Assembly: GCF_000621205.1 (NCBI RefSeq)
Contig: NZ_JHYY01000041.1
Coordinates: forward strand, 1 to 49,028
Length of the DNA stretch: 49,028 nt
Reading direction: 5' to 3'
DNA from: Halotalea alkalilenta DSM 17697
GTDB lineage: Bacteria > Pseudomonadota > Gammaproteobacteria > Pseudomonadales > Halomonadaceae
The notes below the pieces were generated by a model that made no database searches, was not told the DNA's origin, and worked only from the letters and a program-made list of their open reading frames with translations. Shown here one piece after another: positions 17,429 to 24,957 of the stretch (positions within the stretch are counted from its first letter, which is position 1; every line of letters starts with the position of its first letter). A program made the translations under genes and the position numbers.

Positions 17429-18472
17429 TCAACGTGCCGCCGCATCGACGCTCAGCTCGGCGACTCGCTGGGCACCGAGGGTCTGCTGGATCGCCAGGTC
17501 GAGGGTGTCGTCATCGAACGCCTCGCGCCGCTCGGGATGCAGGCCCAGGCGTTCGAACAGCCGCTGGTCGCGGCTCGCCTGCGGATTGGTCGTGGTCAAT
17601 AGGCGCTCGCCATAGAAAATCGAGTTCGCCCCGGCGTGGAAGGTCAGCGCCTGGAGCTCATCGGACATCTGTTCACGCCCGGCTGAGAGCCGTACGTGGG
17701 AGCGCGGCATCAGGATGCGGGCGGCGGCCACGGTACGCACGAATTCGAACGGGTCGAGATCCTCGGCATGCTCGAGCGGGGTGCCCTTGACCTTGACCAG
17801 CATGTTGATCGGCACGCTCTCCGGATGTACCGGCAGGTTGGCCAGCTGCTGCAGCAGCCCCGCGCGGTCTCGTATCGACTCACCCATGCCGAGGATCCCG
17901 CCGGCGCAGATCTTCATCCCCGCATCGCGTACGTGGTCGAGCGTCTCGAGGCGCTCGGCGTAGGTCCGGGTGGTGATGATGCTGGCGTAGAACTCAGGCG
18001 AGGTGTCGAGATTGTGGTTGTAGTAATCGAGGCCGGCATCGGCGAGCGCGCGTGCCTTGTCGGCATCGAGCCGGCCGAGGGTCATGCAGGTCTCGAGCCC
18101 GAGGGCGCGTACTCCTTTGACCATCTCGATCACGTAGGGCATGTCGCGGGCGCTGGGGTGCTTCCACGCCGCGCCCATGCAGAAACGAGTGGCACCGGCC
18201 GCCTTGGCCTGGCGCGCCTCTTCGAGCACGCGCTCGACCGCCATCAGTTTTTCGCGGCTGAGGCCGGTGTTGTAGTGCCCCGACTGCGGGCAGTACTTGC
18301 AATCCTCCGGGCAGGCGCCGGTCTTGATCGACAGCAGGGTGGACACCTGCACCGCATTGGGGTCGAAGTGCGCACGATGCACGCGCTGGGCGTCGAACAG
18401 CAGGTCGTTGAACGGGCGCGTGAGCAGTGCCTCGATCTCATCGCGTCGCCAATCGTGTCTGGGCTCGGTCAT
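17429..18472 (-). CDS. bioB: Biotin synthase (radical SAM)
   Basis: Inserts sulfur into dethiobiotin to make biotin. The 347-residue protein has the radical-SAM CxxxCxxC motif (Cys54, Cys58, Cys61 in CPEDCKYC), which binds the 4Fe-4S cluster. It also has the BioB-specific [37 protein letters not shown] and RLSAGRE, whose Arg binds the 2Fe-2S sulfur-donor cluster, and [17 protein letters not shown]. First gene of the operon. About 58 bases upstream of its ATG is a BirA-type operator, so expression should fall when biotin is plentiful. Confidence 0.98.
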   Translation of the reverse strand: MTEPRHDWRRDEIEALLTRPFNDLLFDAQRVHRAHFDPNAVQVSTLLSIKTGACPEDCKYCPQSGHYNTGLSREKLMAVERVLEEARQAKAAGATRFCMGAAWKHPSARDMPYVIEMVKGVRALGLETCMTLGRLDADKARALADAGLDYYNHNLDTSPEFYASIITTRTYAERLETLDHVRDAGMKICAGGILGMGESIRDRAGLLQQLANLPVHPESVPINMLVKVKGTPLEHAEDLDPFEFVRTVAAARILMPRSHVRLSAGREQMSDELQALTFHAGANSIFYGERLLTTTNPQASRDQRLFERLGLHPERREAFDDDTLDLAIQQTLGAQRVAELSVDAAAR

Positions 18473-18530
18473 GGAATTCGCTTTTTATCGAAGGGAAGGC
18501 GGTCACAGTTTCTCGATTCGATCGTGAATA

Positions 18531-18561
18531 TGTCAACCTTGTCAGGTGTATTTGGTTTACA
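18531..18561 (-). promoter_or_regulatory. BirA operator (biotin-operon repressor site)
   Basis: Two half-sites, TGTCAACC (18531-18538) and GGTTTACA (18554-18561), face each other across 15 bases. The established BirA site of gammaproteobacteria is TTGTAAACC, 14-16 bases, GGTTTACAA; here seven of eight positions of the left half mirror the right half. A TTGACA hexamer readable on the minus strand (18536-18531) overlaps the left half, so a bound BirA-biotinyl-AMP dimer would cover the likely bioB promoter. The same region lies upstream of the divergent mgtC-like gene. Confidence 0.88.
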
Positions 18562-18666
18562 TCTACATTTCGACTCGCCTGGTAACGCTCTCGCTATGTT
18601 GGCGGAGAGGGAAAAAGGCTAATCTCGTCAACTTGGAAACCGACTTGTATCGAAGGACTTGCGACC

Positions 18667-19371
18667 TTGAGTGACTGGATGGGCAGTGATCCCACGGGCG
18701 TTGTCCTGCACCTCGCCACGGCGTGGCTCGCAGGCAGCCTGATTGGGCTGGAACGTAGCTTTCACGGTCGTCCGGCGGGGTTTCGCACCCATGCGCTGGT
18801 GTGTATCTCCTCTTCGCTTCTGACGCTGATCACCACCTACCAGGCCGAATGGCTGCCGAGTGGGATGGTCGGTCACGTCCAGACCGACCCGACCCGCATG
18901 GCCCAGGGGATCATGACCGGGATCGGCTTCCTCGGTGCCGGGGTGATCCTCAAGGAGGGACTGACCGTGCGCGGGCTGACCACCGCCGCGTCGATCTGGA
19001 TCACCGCCTCGATAGGTATCCTCTTCGGCATCGGCTTCTGGTGGCCGGCGGTGCTGACCACGGTCGCGACGCTGGTGACGCTGGCGCTGTTTCGCCAGGT
19101 CGAGTCGCGCATGCGCAGCCAGATGTTCGCCACTCACACCCTGCGCTTTCCGGCCAGCAGCACGCCGGACGAGAAGTTCGTCCGCACGCTGATCGAGTCG
19201 TACGGTTGCCGGGTGCTGAGCATCAGCTACCATCTCAGCCATTCCACCGAGACCTTCGAGTACCAAATGATGCTGCGCTCGTATTCGCGCGACAATTTCA
19301 CCCGGCTCAGCGAACGGCTTCTCAGTCTCGAGCACTTGGTCGGTTTTCGCCTGACCCCGGTCGCCGGTTAA
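18667..19371 (+). CDS. MgtC/SapB-family membrane protein
   Basis: A 234-residue inner-membrane protein with the MgtC/SapB domain: WLAGSLIGLERSFHGRPAGFRTH at the start, then MAQGIMTGIGFLGAGVILKEG, a loop and the conserved VRGLTTAASIWITASIG, followed by a soluble C-terminal region (about 150-234) of ACT-like character. Relatives are linked to growth at low Mg2+ and to control of the F-type ATPase in pathogens, but non-virulence homologues are common and their role is unsettled. TTG start at 18667 is supported by AAGGA nine bases upstream. The next gene starts 9 bases after its stop, so the two form an operon. Confidence 0.9.
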   Translation: MSDWMGSDPTGVVLHLATAWLAGSLIGLERSFHGRPAGFRTHALVCISSSLLTLITTYQAEWLPSGMVGHVQTDPTRMAQGIMTGIGFLGAGVILKEGLTVRGLTTAASIWITASIGILFGIGFWWPAVLTTVATLVTLALFRQVESRMRSQMFATHTLRFPASSTPDEKFVRTLIESYGCRVLSISYHLSHSTETFEYQMMLRSYSRDNFTRLSERLLSLEHLVGFRLTPVAG

Positions 19372-19380
19372 GGAGCGCAC

Positions 19381-20310
19381 TTGAGTATTCGATTGATCCT
19401 CAACGGCAAGTCATCGGACCAGCCTAAGCTGCGCAAGATGGTGACCCGGCTACGCAAGCAGGGTATCGGTGTCGACGTTCGCGTCACCTGGGAAGGCAGC
19501 GACATCGAGGATTTCATCCATCAGGCCAGCGCCAACGGGGTCGAGCGGGTGATCGTCGGCGGCGGTGACGGCACCCTCCACGGCGCCGCCAACGCACTGA
19601 TGAAGCTGCCGCTCGGGCGTCGCCCCGCGCTCGGAGTGATTCCGCTCGGTACCGCCAACGACTTCGCCCGTGCGGCGGGTATTCCGCTGGAACCCACCGA
19701 GGCGTTCTCCTTCTCGGTACGCGAGAACGCCTATCCGATCGACCTGGGCAAGATCGGCGACGCCTACTTCATCAATGTGGTGTCCGGCGGCTTCGGTGCC
19801 TCGGTCACCGCGAGCACCCCGGCGATCCTCAAGCGGATGCTCGGCGGCGGGGCGTATTCCCTGGTCGGTGCGGCACGCATCCTGAGCTTCTCGCCCTACG
19901 AAGGGCGGTTGAGAATGCCGGGTTACGAAGGCAAGGCCGCGATGGTGGTGATCGCGATCGGCAACGGTCGCCAGGCCGGCGGCTCGCAGGAGCTGGCACC
20001 GAAGGCCTTCATCGACGATGGTCTGCTCGACGTGCTGGTGATCGATGCCTTCCGGCTGCGCGACGTGCCCCGGCTGGTACGCGAGCTGGAGCAGCTTTCC
20101 GGGCGTGGCGACCTGGTGCGTTATTTCCAGGTGCCTTGGCTCGAGATCGAGTGCGAGCAGTCGCTGCCGGTGACTCTCGACGGCGAGATGCGCGAGATCA
20201 AGCAGGCCCGCATCGAAGTGGTGCCGAAAGCGATCGAGGTGGTGCTGCCGGAAGACAGCAAGCTGCTCGAACGCAATGGTACGCATGCCCTGGTCGGCAG
20301 CGACGAGTGA
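19381..20310 (+). CDS. YegS-like lipid kinase (diacylglycerol kinase catalytic domain)
   Basis: A 309-residue soluble lipid kinase of the DAGK_cat family, probably phosphorylating a lipid such as phosphatidylglycerol or diacylglycerol at the membrane face. The nucleotide-binding GGGDGTLHGAANAL is clear, with PLGTANDFARAAGIP and DLGKIGDAYFINVVSGGFGA downstream, then the C-terminal beta-sandwich with LPVTLDGE. TTG start at 19381 with AAGGAG overlapping the previous stop. It is of YegS length (about 300) rather than that of the short membrane DgkA. Confidence 0.9.
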   Translation: MSIRLILNGKSSDQPKLRKMVTRLRKQGIGVDVRVTWEGSDIEDFIHQASANGVERVIVGGGDGTLHGAANALMKLPLGRRPALGVIPLGTANDFARAAGIPLEPTEAFSFSVRENAYPIDLGKIGDAYFINVVSGGFGASVTASTPAILKRMLGGGAYSLVGAARILSFSPYEGRLRMPGYEGKAAMVVIAIGNGRQAGGSQELAPKAFIDDGLLDVLVIDAFRLRDVPRLVRELEQLSGRGDLVRYFQVPWLEIECEQSLPVTLDGEMREIKQARIEVVPKAIEVVLPEDSKLLERNGTHALVGSDE

Positions 20311-20328
20311 TCACTGGCGGAGGTATGA

Positions 20329-20766
20329 ATGGACACTTTCATGCAAGCGGCTTTCGATGAGGCGCTCAAGGGCTACGAGGCTGGTGGTGTACCGATCGGA
20401 TCGGTGATCGTCCACCAGGGCAAGATCATCGGCCGCGGACACAACCAGCGGATGCAAAATGGCAGTCCCATCCTGCACGGTGAAATGGCCGCGCTCGAGG
20501 ACGCCGGGCGGCAGTCAGCTTCGGTTTACCGAGACAGCGTAATCTACACCACGCTCTCGCCGTGCTCGATGTGCGCTGGAGCGATCGAGCTCTACGGCTT
20601 CCCCAAGGTAGTGGTCGGCGAGAATCGAAACTTCCTCGGGCAGGAGCAGCGCCTGCGCGATGCAGGCGTCGAGGTGAGCGTCTTGCAGGACGAGCAGTGT
20701 ATCGAGCTGATGGCGAGGTTCATTCGCGAGCACCCTGAAGTGTGGAATGAAGATATCGGCGAGTGA
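20329..20766 (+). CDS. Cytosine/nucleoside deaminase resembling yeast Fcy1
   Basis: A 145-residue zinc deaminase, 18 bases after the lipid kinase. Zinc ligands and the proton shuttle are His50 and Glu52 in HGEMAALE and Cys79/Cys82 in SPCSMCAGAI. Rather than the TadA (tRNA adenosine deaminase) pattern, it follows yeast cytosine deaminase Fcy1 along its length: EGGVPIG-like AGGVPIG near residue 20, RGHNQRMQ, YTTLSPCSMC, VVGENRNF, and the C-terminal EDIGE. That points to cytosine to uracil conversion, a job done in many bacteria by the unrelated CodA. Substrate assignment is by resemblance from memory and not measured. Confidence 0.85.
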   Translation: MDTFMQAAFDEALKGYEAGGVPIGSVIVHQGKIIGRGHNQRMQNGSPILHGEMAALEDAGRQSASVYRDSVIYTTLSPCSMCAGAIELYGFPKVVVGENRNFLGQEQRLRDAGVEVSVLQDEQCIELMARFIREHPEVWNEDIGE

Positions 20767-20923
20767 TGATCCCGGTGCTGGGCGAGATCGATTCGAGGTG
20801 CATGGATACAAAACGTATTGCGCCTTTACTTGCCCCGAGTTAGTGCCTCTGCTGCAATGTAAGGCGTTCTGTGATCACTATTTGGGCATAACGGTAGGAT
20901 ACGCAATGACAAGGAGGCGGAAC

Positions 20924-21283
20924 GTGAGCAGGAAGACTCTCGCTTTTGCAGGCATCACGCTGGTGGCAGCGCTTGGCCTCACGGCCTGTGGCGGTGGCGA
21001 TGACGATGCGCCGCCGGTCGATCAGGCGCCGTCTGGTAGCACACCGGCCCCGACCGAGCAGACCATGCCGCCGGAAACCACGGCGCCTCCGGCTCCGGAG
21101 ACCACCGCTCCGCCGAGCAGCGACAGCCCGACGCCCGGTGGCGACGCGACCCAGGAGCCCATGCCTGAGTCGACCCCCGATGACGCCGGCAGTGTGCCAG
21201 AGGCGGACCCGCAGTCGGGTACCCTCGAAGGTGACGTCGATGGCGGTGCTTCCTCGGAAGACGACACCACCACCACGCCCTAG
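20924..21283 (+). CDS. Small Pro/Thr/acid-rich lipoprotein
   Basis: A 119-residue secreted lipoprotein. The signal peptide runs from RKTLAF through a hydrophobic stretch to a lipobox LTAC, so the Cys at about residue 23 would be lipidated. The rest is low complexity: a GGGDDD start, PPETTAP repeats (two near-copies), Asp/Glu patches and a run of Thr at the end. No domain is recognisable; such a tail usually acts as a flexible, surface- or periplasm-exposed linker. The GTG at 20924 is chosen because AAGGAGG lies six bases upstream; the in-frame ATG at 20906 would place this site inside the gene. Confidence 0.75.
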   Translation: MSRKTLAFAGITLVAALGLTACGGGDDDAPPVDQAPSGSTPAPTEQTMPPETTAPPAPETTAPPSSDSPTPGGDATQEPMPESTPDDAGSVPEADPQSGTLEGDVDGGASSEDDTTTTP

Positions 21284-21396
21284 CGTTATAGGATGAGCGG
21301 GGGGGGGGCGGGGCGCTGCAAGGCAGCTCCGGTCCGCTCTTCGGTCCCCGGCGGGAGGGTGCGCCGTCGGGGGACTTATGACGGAGCGATACGAAA

Positions 21397-21422
21397 AAAG
21401 CCCGCTCTGATGAGCGGGCTTT
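21397..21422 (-). terminator. Rho-independent terminator of the cold-shock gene
   Basis: Stem AAAGCCCGCTC (21397-21407) and GAGCGGGCTTT (21412-21422) with a TGAT loop. On the minus strand the hairpin is followed by a run of six T (complement of 21394-21399), 45 bases after the csp stop. On the plus strand the T run is only three, so it is a weaker terminator for the lipoprotein gene, which ends about 110 bases upstream. Confidence 0.9.
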
Positions 21423-21467
21423 CGATGTTCTTGCCGGCGCTAGGAGAGCCGGGCGATCAAGCGTCGC

Positions 21468-21674
21468 TTAGTTGACGACCTTGATGTTGGCTGCCTGAAG
21501 ACCCTTCTTGCCTTGAGTGACGTCGAAGGAGACTTTCTGGCCATCCTGAAGGGACTTGAAGCCTTCAGCCTGGATTTCGGAGAAGTGAGCGAACAGGTCG
21601 TCACCGCCGTCGTCCGGGGAGATGAAGCCGTAGCCTTTGGTGTCATTGAACCACTTGACAGTACCAGTTGCCAT
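21468..21674 (-). CDS. Cold-shock protein (CspA family RNA chaperone)
   Basis: A 68-residue single cold-shock domain protein. Both RNA-binding motifs are present: KGYGFISPD (RNP1) and LFAHFSEI (RNP2), with the family's GTVKWFND start and the [10 protein letters not shown] end. It binds single-stranded RNA or DNA and keeps mRNA unfolded. The ATG at 21674 is preceded by TAAGGA eight bases upstream; an open frame extending to 21791 is a leader. Which Csp paralogue (A, C, E or D type) it is cannot be settled from this sequence. Confidence 0.96.
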   Translation of the reverse strand: MATGTVKWFNDTKGYGFISPDDGGDDLFAHFSEIQAEGFKSLQDGQKVSFDVTQGKKGLQAANIKVVN

Positions 21675-21840
21675 GTCGATTTCCTTACATACCTGAGTAA
21701 TGAACGAGCCTGGGCTCGATATTGCGTGGGGCTTATCAGGGGGGAATGACGCTCGGAAATCGAAAGATCGACCGCTACCAACGACATCCAACCTGCAAAC
21801 CTACGCTCGCAGGATGCGTCAGTGGCAGGCAAAGCGTCAA
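21675..21840 (-). promoter_or_regulatory. Promoter and long 5' leader of the cold-shock gene
   Basis: About 165 bases upstream of the csp ATG. Reading the minus strand, TTGACG (21840-21835) is followed after 18 bases by CATCCT (21816-21811), a plausible if weak sigma-70 promoter, which would give a leader of about 130 bases. A long structured leader is usual for cold-inducible csp genes. I cannot confirm a cold box. The region beyond, to 22129, shows no gene. Confidence 0.4.
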
Positions 21841-22129
21841 GTCGATTCTTTGCCACCGCCACCTAGCCCCGCCAGAGCAACATAGAGCGAAATTCGACCC
21901 AGGTCCATAGCCAGGAGATGACGAAATCTCCCTTTGGGCTGCGTGTTCGGTTCAATCTTCCTCCCGCGCGTTGCAGCCCCGGCGGTGGTTGGCCGCGAGA
22001 TGATGCCGGCGCGTGGAGACACTCATGCAAAGTTCTGATAAAGAAAGAAGAGGAGGCGCCGCGAAAGCCGAATCGCGATACCCTCTTGCGCGTAGCGCAT
22101 TCGCTACCCCTACTTCGCCGGAGTCGTCG

Positions 22130-22621
22130 ATGAGCCAGAGACTACCCCATCGTTTCGACCTCGCAGTCTCACCCTTCATCCTGCCCAGAGGTTGGCGCCG
22201 GGCGGAGGGGGAAGAGGATGCCGAGTTCGCCTGTCGGCTGGTGGAACGCACCATGTCACCCTATTGGGCGCGCCGGCAGATGCGCTTCAGTCCGAAAATG
22301 TTCATGCAGCAGTGGCAGGGGCTGGATGCGCTGATCCTCGAGCATCACGGCGTGCCATCCGGCGTGATCGCTTGGGACATCAAGGGCGAGTACGCCTATC
22401 TGCGCGAGCTGCACCTGAGCGAAGCGGTGCGCGGGCAGGGGCGTGGACGGTTGATCCTCGAGGCGTGGATCGCGCGTCGGCGCAGCGAAGGGGTGCACGG
22501 CCTGCGGCTCAAGGTCTTCGCCGAGAACCCTGCCCGCGAGCTCTACGCTCGGGTCGGTTTCGACGTGTCCGGAGGCGACCCGGACATCGAGGGGCTGCTC
22601 GACATGCAGCGAACGGTCTGA
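22130..22621 (+). CDS. GNAT-family N-acetyltransferase
   Basis: A 163-residue acetyltransferase. The acetyl-CoA site is clear: LRELHLSEAVRGQGRGRLIL, with the R-G-Q-G-R-G loop, then LRLKVFAENPARELYARVGFDV, the typical motif B with N-P-A. The ATG at 22130 follows GGAG six bases upstream; the in-frame start at 22013 would add 39 residues without similarity. Stands alone downstream of the cold-shock gene, which is divergent. The substrate is not identifiable. Confidence 0.83.
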   Translation: MSQRLPHRFDLAVSPFILPRGWRRAEGEEDAEFACRLVERTMSPYWARRQMRFSPKMFMQQWQGLDALILEHHGVPSGVIAWDIKGEYAYLRELHLSEAVRGQGRGRLILEAWIARRRSEGVHGLRLKVFAENPARELYARVGFDVSGGDPDIEGLLDMQRTV

Positions 22622-22735
22622 TCGGAACGGAAAGGGGCGCGAGCGCCTGGGCGTTCGCCATCCCGTGGTGTAAAGAGTGTCGCGTGCCCGTATCCAGCAG
22701 CGATACGGGGATGTCATCAAGCTTTGGGAGTCACG

Positions 22736-23170
22736 ATGGGTTATTCCGCTTCTCCAACACTCAACGACACGCACAGCAAACTGCTGGGCTATCTGCTGTG
22801 GCTGTTCGGCTTCACCGGGGCGCATCGCTTCTACTACGGCAAGCCCGTCACCGGAACGATATGGTTCTTCACCTTCGGCCTGTTCCTGATCGGCTGGATC
22901 ATCGACCTGTTCTTGATCCACCGGATGGACCGCGAGGCCGATCTTCGCTTCCGCAGTGGCCGGATCAACTTCTCGCTGGCTTGGGTGCTGCTCACGTTCA
23001 CCGGCATCTTCGGCCTGCACCGCATGTACATGGGCAAATGGGTGACCGGGGTGATCTATCTGCTCACCGGCGGGCTGTTCCTGCTCGGCGTGCTCTATGA
23101 CTTCTGGACCCTGAACGACCAGATATCGATGCGCAACGTGCGCAAGAGCTATGGCAGCTCGCTGCGCTGA
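22736..23170 (+). CDS. TM2-domain membrane protein with two TM2 repeats
   Basis: A 144-residue membrane protein containing two successive TM2 domains. Each has a helix, the conserved G-x-H-R-x-Y loop with a Lys/Gly (GFTGAHRFYYGKPVTG in the first, GIFGLHRMYMGKWVTG in the second), then a second helix ending in a D-x-F/W pair. The protein thus has about four membrane helices. TM2 proteins are widespread but their biochemical function is unknown. ATG at 22736 with GGGAG five bases upstream. Confidence 0.9.
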   Translation: MGYSASPTLNDTHSKLLGYLLWLFGFTGAHRFYYGKPVTGTIWFFTFGLFLIGWIIDLFLIHRMDREADLRFRSGRINFSLAWVLLTFTGIFGLHRMYMGKWVTGVIYLLTGGLFLLGVLYDFWTLNDQISMRNVRKSYGSSLR

Positions 23171-23210
23171 GCCGCTATCGGCGCGACGGCGCAGGGTATA
23201 GACTCGATGC

Positions 23211-23304
23211 TTGGATGGGGGTGCGCGTCTCGTTCGGCGCGCTGAGAGTGCTCGGCACAACCCCTTGAACCTGATCCGGCTGAATACCGGCGGAGGGAAT
23301 CCAG
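23211..23304 (+). ncRNA. TPP riboswitch (THI element)
   Basis: A complete thiamine-pyrophosphate aptamer. Closing helix P1 is TTGGAT (23211-23216) with ATCCAG (23299-23304). The highly conserved pieces are GGGGGTGC, GCGCTGAGAGTGC (the pyrimidine-sensing CUGAGA loop), ACCCCTTGAACCTGATCCGG, and the pyrophosphate-sensing GAATACCGGCGGAGGGAA. It lies about 64 bases before an ABC importer gene. No hairpin with a T run follows within that gap, so control of translation start looks likelier than transcription termination. Thiamine sufficiency should shut the downstream transporter off. Confidence 0.96.
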
Positions 23305-23368
23305 CGCTGATCGAATCACCGCGCCCCTCGCTCGAGCCGCTCGCATCACGAGGTCGTCGCGCGCCCCC

Positions 23369-24151
23369 ATGGTCCCCGTTGTTCCCCCCGCTGAAATCCT
23401 GCGTATTTCCCAAGCCTCGCTGTGCTTCGCCGGCGATCGACCGCTGTTCGAGGCGCTTTCGCTGTCGCTGCCCGGACGCGGCTGGACCTGCCTGATGGGG
23501 CGCAGCGGCTGCGGCAAGAGCAGCCTGCTGCGGATGGTCGCCGGCCTGCCGGTGGAGGTCGGTCGCCAAGGCCATGCGCACATCGAGCGGCGCAACGGCG
23601 AGGGAGGAGAACTCTCGGTACCGATCGCGTGGATGCCCCAGCGCGACATGCTGATGCCCTGGCGCCGGGCGGTCGAAAACGTCGCCGTCGGCGCTGCACT
23701 GCGCGGCCAGCGTTGGAGCGATGCACGCGAGCGTGCCGAGGCGCTGCTCGAGCGCGTCGGTCTGGCCGGCCTGGGCGCGCGCTGGCCGGACAGCCTCTCG
23801 GGGGGCCAGCGCCAGCGGGTGGCGCTGGCGCGTACGCTGTTCGAGGCCGGTGGCGTGGTGCTGATGGATGAGCCCTTCTCGGCGCTGGACGCGCTGACCC
23901 GCCTCGAACTGCAGGACCTCGCGGCCGAGGTGCTGGCCGAGCAGAGCGTGCTGCTGGTCACCCATGATCCGCTCGAGGCGCTGCGTCTCGCCGATACCTT
24001 GTACGTGTTCGGCGCCGACGCCCGGCTCCATGCCATGGCGCTGCCGCCCGGCGATCCGCCCCGCACGCCGGGCGACGTCGCGGTGGCCGGGGTACAGGCC
24101 GCGCTGTTCGAGCGACTGCGCGGCACCGGCGGGGAGCGTACCGATGCGTGA
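23369..24151 (+). CDS. thiZ: ABC transporter ATPase for thiamine pyrimidine precursor (ThiZ type)
   Basis: A 260-residue ATP-binding subunit. Walker A is GRSGCGKSS (residues 44-52), the Q loop lies at IAWMPQRDMLMPW, the signature is LSGGQRQR, Walker B VVLMDEPF and the switch His in LVTHDPLEA. It belongs to the nitrate/taurine/thiamine-precursor family of importers. The TPP riboswitch upstream and the downstream THI5-like binding protein indicate uptake of a pyrimidine such as HMP or formylaminopyrimidine. The ribosome site before the ATG at 23369 is poor, which fits riboswitch-dependent initiation, though another start is possible. Confidence 0.88.
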   Translation: MVPVVPPAEILRISQASLCFAGDRPLFEALSLSLPGRGWTCLMGRSGCGKSSLLRMVAGLPVEVGRQGHAHIERRNGEGGELSVPIAWMPQRDMLMPWRRAVENVAVGAALRGQRWSDARERAEALLERVGLAGLGARWPDSLSGGQRQRVALARTLFEAGGVVLMDEPFSALDALTRLELQDLAAEVLAEQSVLLVTHDPLEALRLADTLYVFGADARLHAMALPPGDPPRTPGDVAVAGVQAALFERLRGTGGERTDA

Positions 24152-24908
24152 GCCTGAACGCGGCGCGCTGATCTGGGCGCCGGTCACGATCTTGGTGCTG
24201 CTGCTCGCCTGGCAGCTGCTGGTCATGCTGCTGCGTCCGCCGGCCTATCTGCTGCCCGATCCGCTGAGCGTATTCGAGACTCTGATCGCGCGGATCTCGC
24301 TGATCGCGCCCCATGCCTGGGTCACGCTGGTCGAGATGCTGCTCGGCCTCGCGGTGGGGGTCAGCGGTGGTGTGCTCACCGCGCTCGCCCTGGCCTCCAG
24401 CGCGCTGCTGCGACGTCCGCTGCTGCCGCTCTTGATCGCCTCCCAGGCGGTCCCGCTGTTCGCCCTGGCGCCGTTGATGATGCTGTGGTTCGGCTACGGT
24501 ATGACGCCGAAAGTGCTGATGGCGGCGCTGATCATCTACTTTCCGGTGGCCTCGACCTGCTACGACGGCCTGCGCCAGACCGAGCGCGGTTGGCTCGACC
24601 TGGCATTGATCATGCGCGCGAGCCCTCTGCGCATCATGCTGCTGGTGCGCCTGCCCGCGGCGCTGCCGTCGTTCTGCTCCGGCCTACGCCTGGCGGCGAT
24701 CTGCGCACCGATCGGCGCGGTGATCGGCGAGTGGGCTGGAGCCAGCGCCGGGCTCGGTTACCTGATGATCCAGGCCAACGCGCAGATGCAGACCGCGCTG
24801 ATGTTCGCGGCGCTGCTGGTGCTGATCGTCTTCGCCCTGCTGCTCTACGCGGCGACCGAGCTGGTCGCCAGGTGGCTGCTGCCCTGGCGGGCGGTCAGCC
24901 ATCGCTGA
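24144..24908 (+). CDS. thiX: ABC transporter permease for thiamine pyrimidine precursor (ThiX type)
   Basis: A 254-residue inner-membrane permease with about six hydrophobic helices, of the SsuC/TauC/ThiX family. The cytoplasmic EAA-like loop that docks on the ATPase is at about residues 150-175 (MRASPLRIMLLVRLPAALP). Its ATG overlaps the last 8 bases of thiZ, so the two are translationally coupled. The N-terminal LLLAWQLLV segment and the PLDP-like LLPDPLSVF motif are common in this family. Confidence 0.88.
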   Translation: MREPERGALIWAPVTILVLLLAWQLLVMLLRPPAYLLPDPLSVFETLIARISLIAPHAWVTLVEMLLGLAVGVSGGVLTALALASSALLRRPLLPLLIASQAVPLFALAPLMMLWFGYGMTPKVLMAALIIYFPVASTCYDGLRQTERGWLDLALIMRASPLRIMLLVRLPAALPSFCSGLRLAAICAPIGAVIGEWAGASAGLGYLMIQANAQMQTALMFAALLVLIVFALLLYAATELVARWLLPWRAVSHR

Positions 24909-24957
24909 GCCATCGCCGCCGCCGCGCTTTGCTGCGTTCAACCACGAGGACGTTTCG

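Noticed and set aside
20329-20766. Assignment of the deaminase as TadA
   Set aside because: It has HGE instead of the usual HAE and several blocks (VVGEN, EDIGE end, AGGVPIG) that follow Fcy1.
22256-24226. A 656-codon minus-strand frame over the acetyltransferase, TM2 and thiZ genes
   Set aside because: It covers several real genes and the TPP riboswitch on the opposite strand; no family similarity.
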